Below are positions 9,579-18,918 of a stretch of 64,000 bases of DNA, in pieces. The notes under the pieces were generated by a model. It was not told the origin of the DNA and ran no database searches. It saw nothing but the letters and a program-made list of their open reading frames with translations. The stretch's first letter is position 1. Every line of letters starts with the position of its first letter. The stretch is from Paenibacillus macquariensis (lineage in GTDB: Bacteria > Bacillota > Bacilli > Paenibacillales > Paenibacillaceae): positions 372,001 to 436,000 of the forward strand of contig NZ_FTNK01000004.1 in assembly GCF_900156375.1 (NCBI RefSeq). The letters run 5' to 3'. The translations under genes and the position numbers were made by a program.

Positions 9579-10334
9579 TTGGAACTTAAACAATATTGGT
9601 TAATCGTCAAAAGAAGGATTTTATTGATCGCATTGATTATCTCGGTAAGTTGCCTAACAATCGGCATTTACTCCTATTACTTAATCACACCACAATATGA
9701 AGCTTCGGCTAAATTAATTGTCAATCAGTATAAGGATAGTAGTTCGTTGCTATCGAGTATAGATCTCGGATCCATAAATTCTACGATTGGACTTATCAAA
9801 ACCTATAAAGAAATTATCAAAACACCACGGATGATGAAGATTGTCGTCAAAGAATATCCTGATCTTGGTGTTACATATGGTGAGCTCATCGGAAAGGTAA
9901 GCGTAAGTTCAGTGAATGAGACGCAAGTCATGTCCATCTCTGTCCGGGATGATTCCTATGAGAAGGCAGCCAATATAGCAAACGCAGTAGCTGTTGTATT
10001 TCAAAAAACAATTCCTGATCTGATGAAGGTGGACAATGTTTCTGTCTTGGACAAAGCCGATCCAAAGGAAAACCGCGGTCCGATAGCCCCTAATCCAAAG
10101 ATGAATATTGCCGTTGCCTTCATGTTGGCATTGATGTTCGGGGTAGGTCTTTCCTTTCTGCTAGATTATTTGGATGACACGCTCAAGACGGAGGAAGATA
10201 TCGCGTTGGTATTAGGGGTTCCAGTATTGACTGCTATTCCGAGATTTAAAGATAGTGATATCACTGATCGGGGCAATAAATTTCCGCTAAAACCAACAGC
10301 TGGGGGGGATACCAATGTCTCGCTTGATTCCTAA
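9579..10334 (+). CDS. epsA: Polysaccharide co-polymerase / chain-length determinant (YveK/EpsA type)
   Basis: A 251-aa Wzz-domain membrane protein, the Bacillota form that acts as membrane activator of the separate tyrosine kinase encoded next. It has an N-terminal segment at about residues 13-37, an extracellular loop, a proline-rich stretch (RGPIAPNPKMN) and a second membrane segment at about 175-197, ending in a cytoplasmic tail that would dock the kinase. The TTG at 9579 is chosen because CGGAGGT lies 7 nt upstream and it gives the usual start MELKQYW; an upstream TTG at 9528 has no such site. The kinase gene overlaps its end by 20 bp. Role: sets polymer length in Wzx/Wzy-dependent export. 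Confidence 0.9.
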   Translation: MELKQYWLIVKRRILLIALIISVSCLTIGIYSYYLITPQYEASAKLIVNQYKDSSSLLSSIDLGSINSTIGLIKTYKEIIKTPRMMKIVVKEYPDLGVTYGELIGKVSVSSVNETQVMSISVRDDSYEKAANIANAVAVVFQKTIPDLMKVDNVSVLDKADPKENRGPIAPNPKMNIAVAFMLALMFGVGLSFLLDYLDDTLKTEEDIALVLGVPVLTAIPRFKDSDITDRGNKFPLKPTAGGDTNVSLDS

Positions 10335-11004
10335 AAAACTAATTACCGAAAGTTACCCGAAATCTCCAATTTCCGAAGGATATCGGATGCTACGGACAAA
10401 CATCGAATTCTCAACGATAGATTACAAGCTGCAAGTTATTATGGTCACCTCATCTAAACCAAGTGAAGGCAAGAGTACGACTAGTGCCAATATGGCAGTT
10501 GCATTTGCTCAATCCAATAAACGCGTACTGCTCATCGATGCGGATTTAAGGAAACCATCACAGCATCATTTATTTGGTACATCTAATCGGGTCGGCTTAA
10601 CGACTATTTTGTTTAAACAGAAGGAACTAAGCGAAGTCATCCAACCAACTAACACGGAGAACTTATGGATTATTCATGCAGGTCCTACTCCTCCCAATCC
10701 TTCAGAGTTACTGTCGTCCAAACAAATGGCTACACTGCTATCGACAGTAAGGGGAATGTACGATGTGATCATTATCGATACCCCGCCGATCTTGTCCGTT
10801 ACAGACGCGCAAATTGTTGCTACTCAAAGCGATGGTGTTGTACTCGTTATTGACTCGGGGAAAGTGAAAAAAGACGTAGCACTCAAAGCAAAAGCTTCTC
10901 TTGAGCACGTGAACGCCAAGCTTATTGGTGTCGTTCTAAACAATATTAACCGAAATGAATCAGATTCCTATTCCTATTATTACGGAGAAAAAAACGACGC
11001 TTAG
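10315..11004 (+). CDS. epsB: Tyrosine-protein kinase (BY-kinase, CpsD/EpsB type)
   Basis: A 229-aa cytoplasmic bacterial tyrosine kinase that autophosphorylates and controls polysaccharide assembly with the preceding membrane partner. Walker A (SSKPSEGKSTT, about 46-56), Walker A' (VLLIDADLRKP, 71-81) and Walker B (VIIIDTPP, 151-158) are all intact. The C-terminus has the expected tyrosine cluster (SYSYYYG, 218-224). The start overlaps the previous gene, with G7A as ribosome site. No cognate phosphatase gene is seen in the locus, though these are often elsewhere. The next gene is separated by 281 bp holding an EAR-like RNA and a terminator. Confidence 0.93.
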   Translation: MSRLIPKKLITESYPKSPISEGYRMLRTNIEFSTIDYKLQVIMVTSSKPSEGKSTTSANMAVAFAQSNKRVLLIDADLRKPSQHHLFGTSNRVGLTTILFKQKELSEVIQPTNTENLWIIHAGPTPPNPSELLSSKQMATLLSTVRGMYDVIIIDTPPILSVTDAQIVATQSDGVVLVIDSGKVKKDVALKAKASLEHVNAKLIGVVLNNINRNESDSYSYYYGEKNDA

Positions 11005-11036
11005 TCTAATGACTCCAATTTAAGAAGTGTTGAATA

Positions 11037-11160
11037 GGAAGGTAATGTCTCCTGCACCTCTATCACCGGAGGCACTCGGTCACACTGTGGGTCAATAGAC
11101 CTTAGACGTTCGTCGTCAAGGGTGTGATGTGAGGAAGGGTTAAATGCCCTAGATTTAGTG
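11037..11160 (+). ncRNA. EAR-like (epsC) RNA, probable processive antitermination element
   Basis: In Bacillus subtilis and other Bacillales the EAR (eps-associated RNA) lies between the second and third genes of eps operons and lets RNA polymerase read through distant terminators. This region has exactly that place, after the BY-kinase gene. It folds well: GGTC(77-80)/GACC local pairing around 11078-11102, TCACAC (11080-11085) with GTGTGA (11122-11127), GACGTTCGTC (a GAC/GTC hairpin), and GGGTTAAATGCCC. It is far richer in GC stems than the flanks. Identification rests on position, structure and memory of the family; a covariance-model search was not possible. A strong terminator follows directly. 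Confidence 0.75.
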
Positions 11161-11165
11161 TTAAG

Positions 11166-11236
11166 GATAGCTCCGTTTCATGTTTGAAAGTTCGAGCTAT
11201 GCTTTCTCTAACAAGGATGGCATAGCTCGCATTTTT
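11166..11236 (+). terminator. Terminator with alternative anti-terminator pairing, upstream of galU
   Basis: GAGCTATGC (11194-11202) pairs perfectly with GCATAGCTC (11220-11228), followed by GCATTTTT, forming a terminator inside the operon. The same middle strand can instead pair with ATAGCTC at 11167-11173. The two pairings exclude each other. The element would stop transcription before galU unless relieved, fitting the preceding EAR-like RNA. Confidence 0.75.
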
Positions 11237-11285
11237 AGCATCTCGTGTACAATGCGAATAAAAAAATAGGATAGGGTGAATTCAA

Positions 11286-12188
11286 ATGAAAAAAGTAACC
11301 AAAGCCATTATCCCCGCCGCTGGACTCGGCACACGATTCTTACCAGCAACTAAAGCGATGCCTAAAGAGATGCTTCCCATTGTCGATAAGCCAACGATCC
11401 AGTATATCGTGGAGGAAGCTATTGAATCTGGTGTTGAAGACATCATCGTGGTGACAGGTAAAGGAAAGCGGGCGATAGAAGACCACTTTGATATCGCATT
11501 CGAGCTAGAACATATTTTACAAGAAAAAGGAAAGCTCGACATCTTGGAGAAGGTTCGGAAATCTTCAAATGTAAATCTTCATTATATTAGGCAAAAAGAG
11601 GCCAAAGGTCTTGGACATGCTGTATGGTGTGCTCGTAATTTTATCGGAAACGAGCCATTCGCTGTTCTACTTGGTGATGATATCGTCGAAGCAGATGTTC
11701 CATGTACAAGACAGCTGATCGAGCAGTACGAACGTACGGGACGTTCGGTCATTGGTGTACAGACTGTAGGCGCGGATCAGACACATCGTTACGGTATTGT
11801 AGATCCGGGTGAAAGAATAGATAATCTGTATCAAGTTAATCGTTTCGTGGAGAAGCCACCTCAGGGACAAGCTCCTTCCAATCTAGCTATTATGGGCAGA
11901 TATGTCCTGACACCTGATATATTTGAATATTTGGGAAGACATGAGCTTGGCGCAGGCGGAGAAATCCAACTTACGGATGCGATTCAGCGGCTAAACGAGG
12001 ATAAAGGTGTTTATGCCTATGATTTCCAAGGCACTCGTTATGATGTGGGAGAGAAGCTCGGATTTATTATGACTACACTTGACTTCGCTCTGCGGAATAA
12101 TGAACTTCGATACCAGCTAATGGCTGGAATTGAGGAAATGATGAAGCGTGAACTTGGCAAAGAATTAGTTGCAGGAAGGATGGATTAA
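11286..12188 (+). CDS. galU: UTP-glucose-1-phosphate uridylyltransferase
   Basis: A 300-aa enzyme that makes UDP-glucose from UTP and glucose 1-phosphate, the precursor for the glucosyl donors and, through the dehydrogenase at 25163, for UDP-glucuronate. The nucleotide-binding start [26 protein letters not shown] (from residue 11; key GLGTR), [11 protein letters not shown] and the late KPNTG-like [15 protein letters not shown] block are all present. Length is typical of GtaB/GalU. It is the first gene after the EAR/terminator region and begins a long run of closely spaced genes. Its ribosome site (AGGATAGGGTG) is mediocre. Confidence 0.95.
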   Translation: MKKVTKAIIPAAGLGTRFLPATKAMPKEMLPIVDKPTIQYIVEEAIESGVEDIIVVTGKGKRAIEDHFDIAFELEHILQEKGKLDILEKVRKSSNVNLHYIRQKEAKGLGHAVWCARNFIGNEPFAVLLGDDIVEADVPCTRQLIEQYERTGRSVIGVQTVGADQTHRYGIVDPGERIDNLYQVNRFVEKPPQGQAPSNLAIMGRYVLTPDIFEYLGRHELGAGGEIQLTDAIQRLNEDKGVYAYDFQGTRYDVGEKLGFIMTTLDFALRNNELRYQLMAGIEEMMKRELGKELVAGRMD

Positions 12189-12190
12189 GG

Positions 12191-12880
12191 ATGAGATATT
12201 CACAATATCGGGAAGAAGCAGTTATTGGAATTTCTGATTATTATTCGAATACACGGGCAAAGGAAGAAAGGTTCAACTTCTATTCATTGTTCAAGCGTAC
12301 CCTTGATATCTTCGGTTCTCTTGCTGGATTAATTCTATTAAGTCCGTTGCTTGCCTTAGTCGCTATCCTCATCAAATTAGAGGATCCATCAGGTTCTGTC
12401 ATTTTCTATCAGACGAGAGTAGGTAAGAATGAGAGACTATTTCGGATGTATAAGCTTCGTTCTATGTATACCAATTCTGAAGAAAAGTTGAAAGATCTAC
12501 TTGATCAGAACGAGATTAGTGGTGCTATGTTTAAAATGAGAGACGATCCACGCGTAACAAAAGTTGGGAAGTTTATTCGTAAAACAAGTATTGATGAGCT
12601 TCCGCAATTATTTAATGTGCTACGAGGCGAAATGTCCTTGGTAGGGCCAAGGCCACCTCTTACTAGAGAAGTTGCGGTATATACGAATCATGATAAGAAA
12701 CGTTTAGCGGTCACACCAGGTTGTACAGGATTATGGCAGGTTAGTGGTAGAAACAATCTGGATTTCAAACAAATGGTTGAGCTCGATATCACTTATATTG
12801 AGAAAAAATGCATTATTTTCGATATTAGAATTATTTTGCGAACGGTGAAGGCTATGGTTGGATCCAAGGACGCATTTTAA
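12191..12880 (+). CDS. Undecaprenyl-phosphate sugar phosphotransferase (priming transferase)
   Basis: A 229-aa bacterial sugar transferase (WbaP/WcaJ/EpsL catalytic domain) that starts the repeat unit by moving hexose-1-phosphate from a nucleotide sugar to undecaprenyl phosphate. One membrane segment lies at about residues 38-62. The catalytic part has YKLRSM, FKMRDDPRVTKVGKFIRKTSIDELPQL (key D-P-R-V-T and S-x-DELPQ) and MSLVGPRPP. It is the short form without the N-terminal multi-span domain. The start is two bases after galU. The sugar is probably glucose or galactose, not proved by sequence. Confidence 0.92.
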   Translation: MRYSQYREEAVIGISDYYSNTRAKEERFNFYSLFKRTLDIFGSLAGLILLSPLLALVAILIKLEDPSGSVIFYQTRVGKNERLFRMYKLRSMYTNSEEKLKDLLDQNEISGAMFKMRDDPRVTKVGKFIRKTSIDELPQLFNVLRGEMSLVGPRPPLTREVAVYTNHDKKRLAVTPGCTGLWQVSGRNNLDFKQMVELDITYIEKKCIIFDIRIILRTVKAMVGSKDAF

Positions 12881-12901
12881 CTTAGAGATGGAGGGGAGAT
12901 T

Positions 12902-14017
12902 ATGGTCAAAGTCCTTCATATTTCAGAGTTTACTAAGGGTGGTATTGAAACCCATCTTAATGAAGTATTAAAATACCAATCGGTGAATCATGATATTTAT
13001 CTCATGGTATCGGAGCAGAACTCAAACCGTCATTCATTACAAATTAGCCCTGATCGATTACATTTGTACCCTTATAAAAGGAGCCCTAAATACTTCCTTA
13101 AAGCGATGCAATCGATTCATATGAAGATGAAAGAGATTAATCCGGATATTGTACATGTCCATGGAACGTTCGCAGGGTTTTTCCTGCGGACGTTATTTTT
13201 TTTCAAGAGGAAAAGACCTGTAGTCATTTATTGCTCACATGGTTGGGCATTTCTTATGGACACGCAGTCGTGGAAAAAAAAGATATTTGCAGGCGTAGAG
13301 AGATTGTTATCGCTACGTACAGATTTCATCATTAACATTTCAAAGCATGAATACCAGATGTCGATGAACTACGGTTTGCCTTCTAAAAAGTCAGTGGTTG
13401 TGTATAACGGAGTATCAGATGCTCCACCTTCGAATGAATTTCCATTCGATGTACCGAAGGATAGGATTAATCTACTATATGTAGGTCGCTTCGACCGGCA
13501 AAAAGGTTTTGACTTGCTGCTCGAGGTGTTTAATGAGAATCCATTCGCGGATGTTAATCTCTATTTAGTAGGCGATACCGTATTGAAGGATTTCGAATAC
13601 ACTTATCCAAGCAACGCAGTCAAAATCGGCTGGGTGGACAATTCGGAAATCGATCGTTATATGAAAGCATGCGACGCTGTGATCGTTCCTTCACGATGGG
13701 AAGGGTTCGGCATTGTTGCGATCGAGGCTTTACGGAATAAGAAGCCTGTTATTGCAAGTAATCGTGGTGCACTTCCGGAGATTATACAGCATGAAGTCAA
13801 TGGTTATATCTTTGATTTCGATAACAAGGTTGAGTTGGTTAACATTATTCAGGGGTTAAGTAAGGACAAGCTTGAATGGATGGGAGAGATCGGTGAGAAG
13901 ATCTTTTATGAGAAATTCCATTCAGATAAGATGAACCAACAGATCGTACGACTATATGAGGATGGATTGAAGAAACAAGGTGGTCGATATTCCATCACGA
14001 TAAAAAAATATGTCTAG
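12902..14017 (+). CDS. Glycosyltransferase family 4
   Basis: A 371-aa GT-B retaining glycosyltransferase. The N-terminal glycine segment (SEFTKGGIETHLNEVL) and the C-terminal nucleotide-sugar block VPSRWEGFGIVAIEALRNKKPVIAS (E-x7-E pair near residues 261-269) are clear. GGGAG before the ATG is strong. It would add a sugar on the cytoplasmic face to the lipid-linked unit. The polymerase gene overlaps its end by 8 bp. Donor and linkage cannot be told. Confidence 0.9.
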   Translation: MVKVLHISEFTKGGIETHLNEVLKYQSVNHDIYLMVSEQNSNRHSLQISPDRLHLYPYKRSPKYFLKAMQSIHMKMKEINPDIVHVHGTFAGFFLRTLFFFKRKRPVVIYCSHGWAFLMDTQSWKKKIFAGVERLLSLRTDFIINISKHEYQMSMNYGLPSKKSVVVYNGVSDAPPSNEFPFDVPKDRINLLYVGRFDRQKGFDLLLEVFNENPFADVNLYLVGDTVLKDFEYTYPSNAVKIGWVDNSEIDRYMKACDAVIVPSRWEGFGIVAIEALRNKKPVIASNRGALPEIIQHEVNGYIFDFDNKVELVNIIQGLSKDKLEWMGEIGEKIFYEKFHSDKMNQQIVRLYEDGLKKQGGRYSITIKKYV

Positions 14018-15428
14018 ATTTACGGGGATGAAAGAGATGATGAACGAAAGCTTACATAGCAATCATACGTCAAATGAAGAACTAGCTGGAAAGAAGCCAA
14101 GTAAGGAAAGTTTCTTTTTGGCTCTTTATCTCAGTATCTTGCTGGTACTGACCGTCTATCAGGATTTCCCTCTTGTTAATACGATCGGTGAGATAGGCAG
14201 ATCGCCTATTATATTGCTGCTACCTCTCTTTATATTTTGTGAGATTGCGATGCTTTCTAAATATAAGAGGTTGATGGTGGTATCTAAGCTACAGAAGTAC
14301 TTGTTCGCATTTATTGTTTATTTAACTTTTGTCAGTTTGGGATACATACTCGTTCAATTCATGCAGGGGAGTTACAGCTTCTGGTCTGAGAGCCTGCTTG
14401 GCAAAGGGATCAAGGTCTTAGTTTATTTTGCATTAATTCTGCTGTATATCCGGCATATGCAGCTCGTGTTCTCAAAAATAAATAGCTTTAAACTCCTGTA
14501 TGGTTGTTTCCTTGCGGTGATGAGTCTCTTGTTAGTGATTATGATTGTGGAATTGGTTACCATGCCCAATGCGTTAACGTTCTTGCATTCGGGTAGCAAT
14601 CCTTATTGGAGGGTGAGACTGCTTACTTCGGAAAGTAGTACCACGGGGTCTATTATCGTCGTGTATTCTTCGATACTAGTGTATTTGAGTCGATACTTAA
14701 ATCGCTTTGCAAGGATTCTATCTAACGTATATACAGCAGGAATTTTTCTGTTCTATCTGTCAGTTACAGGATCCAAGGGGTTCCTAATCGTATGTTTATT
14801 GACGTTAGTCGTGACGATGATTAAATTTCTTGATTTCAGAAAAAAGAGGAATTTCATTGTCCTTATTGGTGTTGTCTTAGCCATGTATATGTTTATTGCG
14901 TATTTCTCAGCAGGATTGATCAGCTCGTTTAGTAACGATATGGAGAACTATACCTCGTCATATACGAGGATGGGAACGATAATCATCGCTATCATTACGG
15001 TCTTTCACCATCCGCTGGGGGTAGGTACCGGAGCCTACTTAATGTATTTCGATGACTATTTGAACGACTCAATCCTCTTCATGTCTCATTTCTATTACAA
15101 CATCTTTGGGATCGGCCAGATTAATACGGGAGAGTTACTTCAATACTCGAACTCGGATAAAAATTTGGGTGTCAAATCGGGATTCTTCCAATGGTTTATG
15201 TTTGGCGGGATATTCTCAGTTGTTTTCTTTTATCTGGTCGCTAAAAACTTGATTGTGAAAGTGAAATCGAGCATCATCCTGTATTTGGCACTTGTTTGCA
15301 TGTTGTTCTCGTTGCTCTTTGTGGCGCTTGAGATTAAATATGAGATTTGGCTGTTGTTTGCATTTATCAGCACTTTTCTAGGGAAGAACGAAATAAACCA
15401 ATCCAAAATGTCGGGGGTTTCTAAATGA
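14010..15428 (+). CDS. Polysaccharide polymerase (Wzy-like, O-antigen ligase family)
   Basis: A 472-aa integral membrane protein with about eleven hydrophobic segments and a long extracytoplasmic loop near residues 335-395 (GVGTGAYLMYFDDYLND onward), the shape of Wzy polymerases and O-antigen ligases. The segment HHPLGVGTGAY fits the GxG motif often seen at the loop start. It lies among glycosyltransferases upstream of the flippase gene, so a polymerase role is the natural reading. Several in-frame starts exist (14010, 14028, 14037, 14040); 14037 is best spaced from GGGG at 14024, so the true protein may be nine residues shorter. Confidence 0.82.
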   Translation: MSRFTGMKEMMNESLHSNHTSNEELAGKKPSKESFFLALYLSILLVLTVYQDFPLVNTIGEIGRSPIILLLPLFIFCEIAMLSKYKRLMVVSKLQKYLFAFIVYLTFVSLGYILVQFMQGSYSFWSESLLGKGIKVLVYFALILLYIRHMQLVFSKINSFKLLYGCFLAVMSLLLVIMIVELVTMPNALTFLHSGSNPYWRVRLLTSESSTTGSIIVVYSSILVYLSRYLNRFARILSNVYTAGIFLFYLSVTGSKGFLIVCLLTLVVTMIKFLDFRKKRNFIVLIGVVLAMYMFIAYFSAGLISSFSNDMENYTSSYTRMGTIIIAIITVFHHPLGVGTGAYLMYFDDYLNDSILFMSHFYYNIFGIGQINTGELLQYSNSDKNLGVKSGFFQWFMFGGIFSVVFFYLVAKNLIVKVKSSIILYLALVCMLFSLLFVALEIKYEIWLLFAFISTFLGKNEINQSKMSGVSK

Positions 15429-16594
15429 AAATACTTGTTGTATGTAGTGATTTTCCTTATCCTGCGGATCATGGCGGCAGGGTCGATACGTGGGGCCGCA
15501 TTAAGGTGTTAGCTGAACTTGGATGGACGATTCATCTCGTTGTTTGTGGGAAACAAGTGCCTACACCCTCGGATATGAAAGTGGTATATCGCTACGTTGA
15601 AGATATAAAGCTGTGTGATCGGAGAAGTAAGCTTACAGATATGCTACATGTGGTTCCTATGCAGGTACAATCGCGTAACGAGTTAAGACACGTGAACATC
15701 GACGAGGATTATGACTATGTATTGCTGGAAGGAGACTATGTCTATCCCATCCTAAATAATCCGTTAGTCAAACACGCGAACGTTATTTTACGAGTTCATA
15801 ACGATGAAGCGGTATATTTCAAGGCGTTAGCTAGAAGTACCCATAATGCCATTCATAAGCTGTATTATCACATGGAAAGTAGCAAGTTCTCGATATTACA
15901 GAAGAAGATGCGGAAGAAGGTTGATAAGTACTTATTTATTTCGAATAAGGAGTTTGAAATCTTCCATAGACTTTATCCTGCAACCCATAGTTTGTTTTTA
16001 CCGCCTCCGGTCACCAAGGAAACATTCCTTGAGAGTACATTTGACAGCAAACATGTTGTATTTATCGGATCACTCTTCATGCCGAATAATCGAGAAGCGA
16101 TTGTATGGTATCTGGAGCATATTCATCCTTTGATGTTGAAAGAGCCTGATTACAAATTTATCGTTGCTGGGAATAGTAGGAAGCAAAGCTTGAGTTGGCT
16201 CGACTCTTACGATTTGACGAATGTCATCGTACATGACACACCAGAGAGTCTGGACGATATTTACAAACAGGGCTATCTGTTTGTGAATCCGATGCGAAAT
16301 GGAGCGGGTGTAAAGCTAAAGACGATCGAAGCCATTCAGAATGGATTGCCAGTCATCTCAACATCCATCGGATACGAGGGTACTGGGCTTGTGGATAACG
16401 AGCACATTATGGTTGCTGATAGTCCCGAGGAGTTCTATCGCAGAATAAAGCTATTGTTCGATAATCCCGAAAGAGCGAGAACACTACTAGAGTCGTCGCA
16501 GGGATTCATACGCACCCACTACGATCATAAAGAGGTATTGAAGGGGTACATAAATTCGTTGAATACAAGTTATCAAATGAAGCAGGTGCTATGA
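15425..16594 (+). CDS. Glycosyltransferase (GT-B fold, family 4/1-like)
   Basis: A 389-aa GT-B glycosyltransferase. The N-terminus KILVVCSDFPYPADHGGRVDTWGRI is the usual glycine-rich acceptor loop. The C-terminal half has VFIGSLFMPNNREAIVWYLE and VNPMRNGAGVKLKTIEAI (K-x-K-x-x-E-A), typical of the PF13692-type C-terminal domain. ATGA overlap with the polymerase gene shows translational coupling. Specificity unknown. Confidence 0.88.
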   Translation: MKILVVCSDFPYPADHGGRVDTWGRIKVLAELGWTIHLVVCGKQVPTPSDMKVVYRYVEDIKLCDRRSKLTDMLHVVPMQVQSRNELRHVNIDEDYDYVLLEGDYVYPILNNPLVKHANVILRVHNDEAVYFKALARSTHNAIHKLYYHMESSKFSILQKKMRKKVDKYLFISNKEFEIFHRLYPATHSLFLPPPVTKETFLESTFDSKHVVFIGSLFMPNNREAIVWYLEHIHPLMLKEPDYKFIVAGNSRKQSLSWLDSYDLTNVIVHDTPESLDDIYKQGYLFVNPMRNGAGVKLKTIEAIQNGLPVISTSIGYEGTGLVDNEHIMVADSPEEFYRRIKLLFDNPERARTLLESSQGFIRTHYDHKEVLKGYINSLNTSYQMKQVL

Positions 16595-17716
16595 ATGGAT
16601 AAAGGAAAAATCAATGTTATGTTTGTGACCCATGCGGATAAAAAGGGGGGTGCCGAACAAAGTCTCATTCATTTGATCAATTACTTGGATACTTCGCAAT
16701 ATCGAATTCATCTATTGAGTCCTGAAAATGCCGATTATTTAAGTGAAATTAGAACAGAATACAAGCACTTTCCTCTTCGTCTGAATAGCATTAAGAAGAA
16801 ATTAGGCTTCGGTTATTTGGAAACGGTATTTCGAATCAAGTCATATGTGATCAGAAATCACATTGATATTGTACATGCCAATGGTTGGCGAGCACCCTGG
16901 TATACGGCGCCACTTAAATTTCTAACCAAGTGCAAATTGGTATGGCATCATCGAGATCACACACATTTACGCATGTTTAATCGGGTATTACCCAGGTTCT
17001 TTGATCAGGTCATATGTATTTCGCAATTTGTAGCGAACTCCATCGAGGGCAAGAACAAGACTATCATCTATAACGGCGTCGATACAGAGCTTGGATTAAC
17101 GATGAAGAATCGGAGCTTTATGGAGGATGATACGCTTGTTATTGGAACATTTGGACGGATCGTAGAGTGGAAGAGATATCATCTTATGATTGAGGCTGTC
17201 AAGAAACTGGCTGATAACAAGAAATATAACTGGAAGCTGCTGATTGTAGGTGACACTTCTGTCGATGGATCGGATGGATATTTCAATGACATGATCCAGA
17301 AGGTCATTGAGTACGATTTGGAAGATAACGTTATTTTTTATGGGTACAGCAAGAAACCACTTGAGCTCATGAAGGAATGTGATCTGACCATTAACTTCTC
17401 GTTAAATGAACCATTTGGAAGAGTCATTATTGAATCCATGCTTGTACAAACACCCGTCATCGTTGCAGATTCTGGTGGAGCTCCGGAAATCATTCATCTG
17501 ACAAAGGGAGGTTTCATCGTGAAAGATGGAGATGTTGAGGAACTCTATCAGACGATTCAGCTTGTTTACGATAAGCGGGTTAACTATCAAGAACTCTCAA
17601 GCCAAGGGCATACAAGTGTAATGAATGATTTCAACATGAACACGATTGCCCGAAAGGTAGAGAATACCTACCATTTGTTATTGGCTAATCAGATGAAGTC
17701 AGAAGCGGTGGGATGA
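16595..17716 (+). CDS. Glycosyltransferase family 4
   Basis: A 373-aa GT-B glycosyltransferase. THADKKGGAEQSLIHLINYL at the N-terminus (key GGAE) and LNEPFGRVIIESMLVQTPVIVADSGGAPEII near residues 268-296 (E-P-F-G-x4-E) are the diagnostic blocks. The ATG directly follows the TGA of the previous gene. It belongs to the same operon and probably adds one of the internal sugars of the repeat unit. Confidence 0.9.
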   Translation: MDKGKINVMFVTHADKKGGAEQSLIHLINYLDTSQYRIHLLSPENADYLSEIRTEYKHFPLRLNSIKKKLGFGYLETVFRIKSYVIRNHIDIVHANGWRAPWYTAPLKFLTKCKLVWHHRDHTHLRMFNRVLPRFFDQVICISQFVANSIEGKNKTIIYNGVDTELGLTMKNRSFMEDDTLVIGTFGRIVEWKRYHLMIEAVKKLADNKKYNWKLLIVGDTSVDGSDGYFNDMIQKVIEYDLEDNVIFYGYSKKPLELMKECDLTINFSLNEPFGRVIIESMLVQTPVIVADSGGAPEIIHLTKGGFIVKDGDVEELYQTIQLVYDKRVNYQELSSQGHTSVMNDFNMNTIARKVENTYHLLLANQMKSEAVG

Positions 17717-17720
17717 GGGA

Positions 17721-18293
17721 ATGAGTATCACAACGAAGCAATTCAGTATAGGTAAATTGTTAGCGGTGTTGAAGGGAGCTGTAATCCTTCCGTTCAAGAC
17801 CAGCTCCGTGGGACGGTTGAGTAGGATATCAGGTCGTCTTACTGTGAAGAACAAGGGTGAATTCGTCGTTGGACGGAATGTATCCTTTCATGCGAAACCT
17901 TTTCAGTCTTCGATTTCTGTTAATAAACGAGCTACGCTGTGGGTGGGGGATAATGTGTTCTTCAACTATGGCATAGATATCGGATGTACGAAATCGATTC
18001 GGATTGGGAGCAATACCATCATCGGTCCAATGGTTAATATGATCGATTCGAACTTTCATCCCGTGGATGTGGATGATCGTTCTCAGAGTAGAGATATCAT
18101 CATTTCGGATAATGTCTGGATTGGTAGAGGAGTACTTATTTTACCTGGTGTAACGATCGGATGCAATACCGTGATCGCAGCAGGTAGCGTAGTTACACGT
18201 GATATTCCAGCCAATGTGTTGGCCGGGGGTACACCTGCCAAAGTCATTCGCGAGATTCATGTTCCGAATGAATGGATCCGCAGATATAACTAA
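17721..18293 (+). CDS. Hexapeptide-repeat acyltransferase (sugar O-acetyltransferase-like)
   Basis: A 190-aa left-handed beta-helix protein with a short N-terminal helical part. The hexapeptide repeats run from about residue 75 to 175: [25 protein letters not shown] supplies the His (near 114) that usually catalyses transfer, and [37 protein letters not shown] closes the helix. Members of this family (WbbJ/NodL/MaaT type) move acetyl from acetyl-CoA to a sugar hydroxyl. Four bases separate it from the preceding glycosyltransferase. A second related enzyme follows. Confidence 0.88.
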   Translation: MSITTKQFSIGKLLAVLKGAVILPFKTSSVGRLSRISGRLTVKNKGEFVVGRNVSFHAKPFQSSISVNKRATLWVGDNVFFNYGIDIGCTKSIRIGSNTIIGPMVNMIDSNFHPVDVDDRSQSRDIIISDNVWIGRGVLILPGVTIGCNTVIAAGSVVTRDIPANVLAGGTPAKVIREIHVPNEWIRRYN

Positions 18294-18345
18294 AGGGTCA
18301 GCGGGGATATGTACAGTAACGAGTAGTGTTAGGGAGGGGCTTCAC

Positions 18346-18888
18346 TTGAATGTAAGTCAGGTTAGGCATGTCATAAAGAAGATTAACCGCGTATTAAGAG
18401 GTCATTTGTTTGCGCTAAGAGTGACGAAGAGCGGCTCGATGCTTCAAGTGGCTGGTTCTCATATCATCTCGAAATGTGGCCATTCGAAATTAATGTTAGG
18501 GAGTAGAGTCATGCTCTACGATCAAGTTAATTTCTATCTAGACGCCCCTGGTGCAGAGATTGTGATCGGTGATTGTACATATATTAATCGTCGGACAGAG
18601 ATCATGGCAAAGGATTCGGTTACAATCGGTACGGGTTGTGCGATCTCATGGGACGTTGTTATTACAGACACCGATTATCATCAGATAGAGGGGACGATAT
18701 CGACGAAGCCTATTGTGATTGGTGATAAGGTATGGATCGGATGTAAATCTATTGTTTTAAAAGGCGTACACATTGGTAATGGAGCTGTAGTTGCGGCGGG
18801 TTCAGTTGTAACGAAGGATGTGGATCCCTATACACTTGTAGCAGGGATACCGGCCAAGGTGATTAAAAGGGATGTCCGGTGGAATTGA
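18346..18888 (+). CDS. Second hexapeptide-repeat acyltransferase
   Basis: A 180-aa beta-helix acyltransferase related to its neighbour. Repeats run from about residue 60 on, with [15 protein letters not shown] (catalytic His near residue 112), [16 protein letters not shown] and [13 protein letters not shown]. The TTG at 18346 is chosen because AGGGAGGGG ends 6 nt upstream; the open frame continues back into the previous gene but without a ribosome site. Two adjacent enzymes suggest two different acyl decorations, or one acyltransferase for a nucleotide sugar and one for the lipid-linked unit. Confidence 0.87.
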   Translation: MNVSQVRHVIKKINRVLRGHLFALRVTKSGSMLQVAGSHIISKCGHSKLMLGSRVMLYDQVNFYLDAPGAEIVIGDCTYINRRTEIMAKDSVTIGTGCAISWDVVITDTDYHQIEGTISTKPIVIGDKVWIGCKSIVLKGVHIGNGAVVAAGSVVTKDVDPYTLVAGIPAKVIKRDVRWN

Positions 18889-18918
18889 TATTCTAGCAAG
18901 TTTAGGGAGAGTAAAGCG

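Noticed and set aside
18199..18345. Upstream extension of the second acetyltransferase.
   Set aside because: It overlaps the first acetyltransferase in another frame, and a strong ribosome site supports the TTG at 18346.
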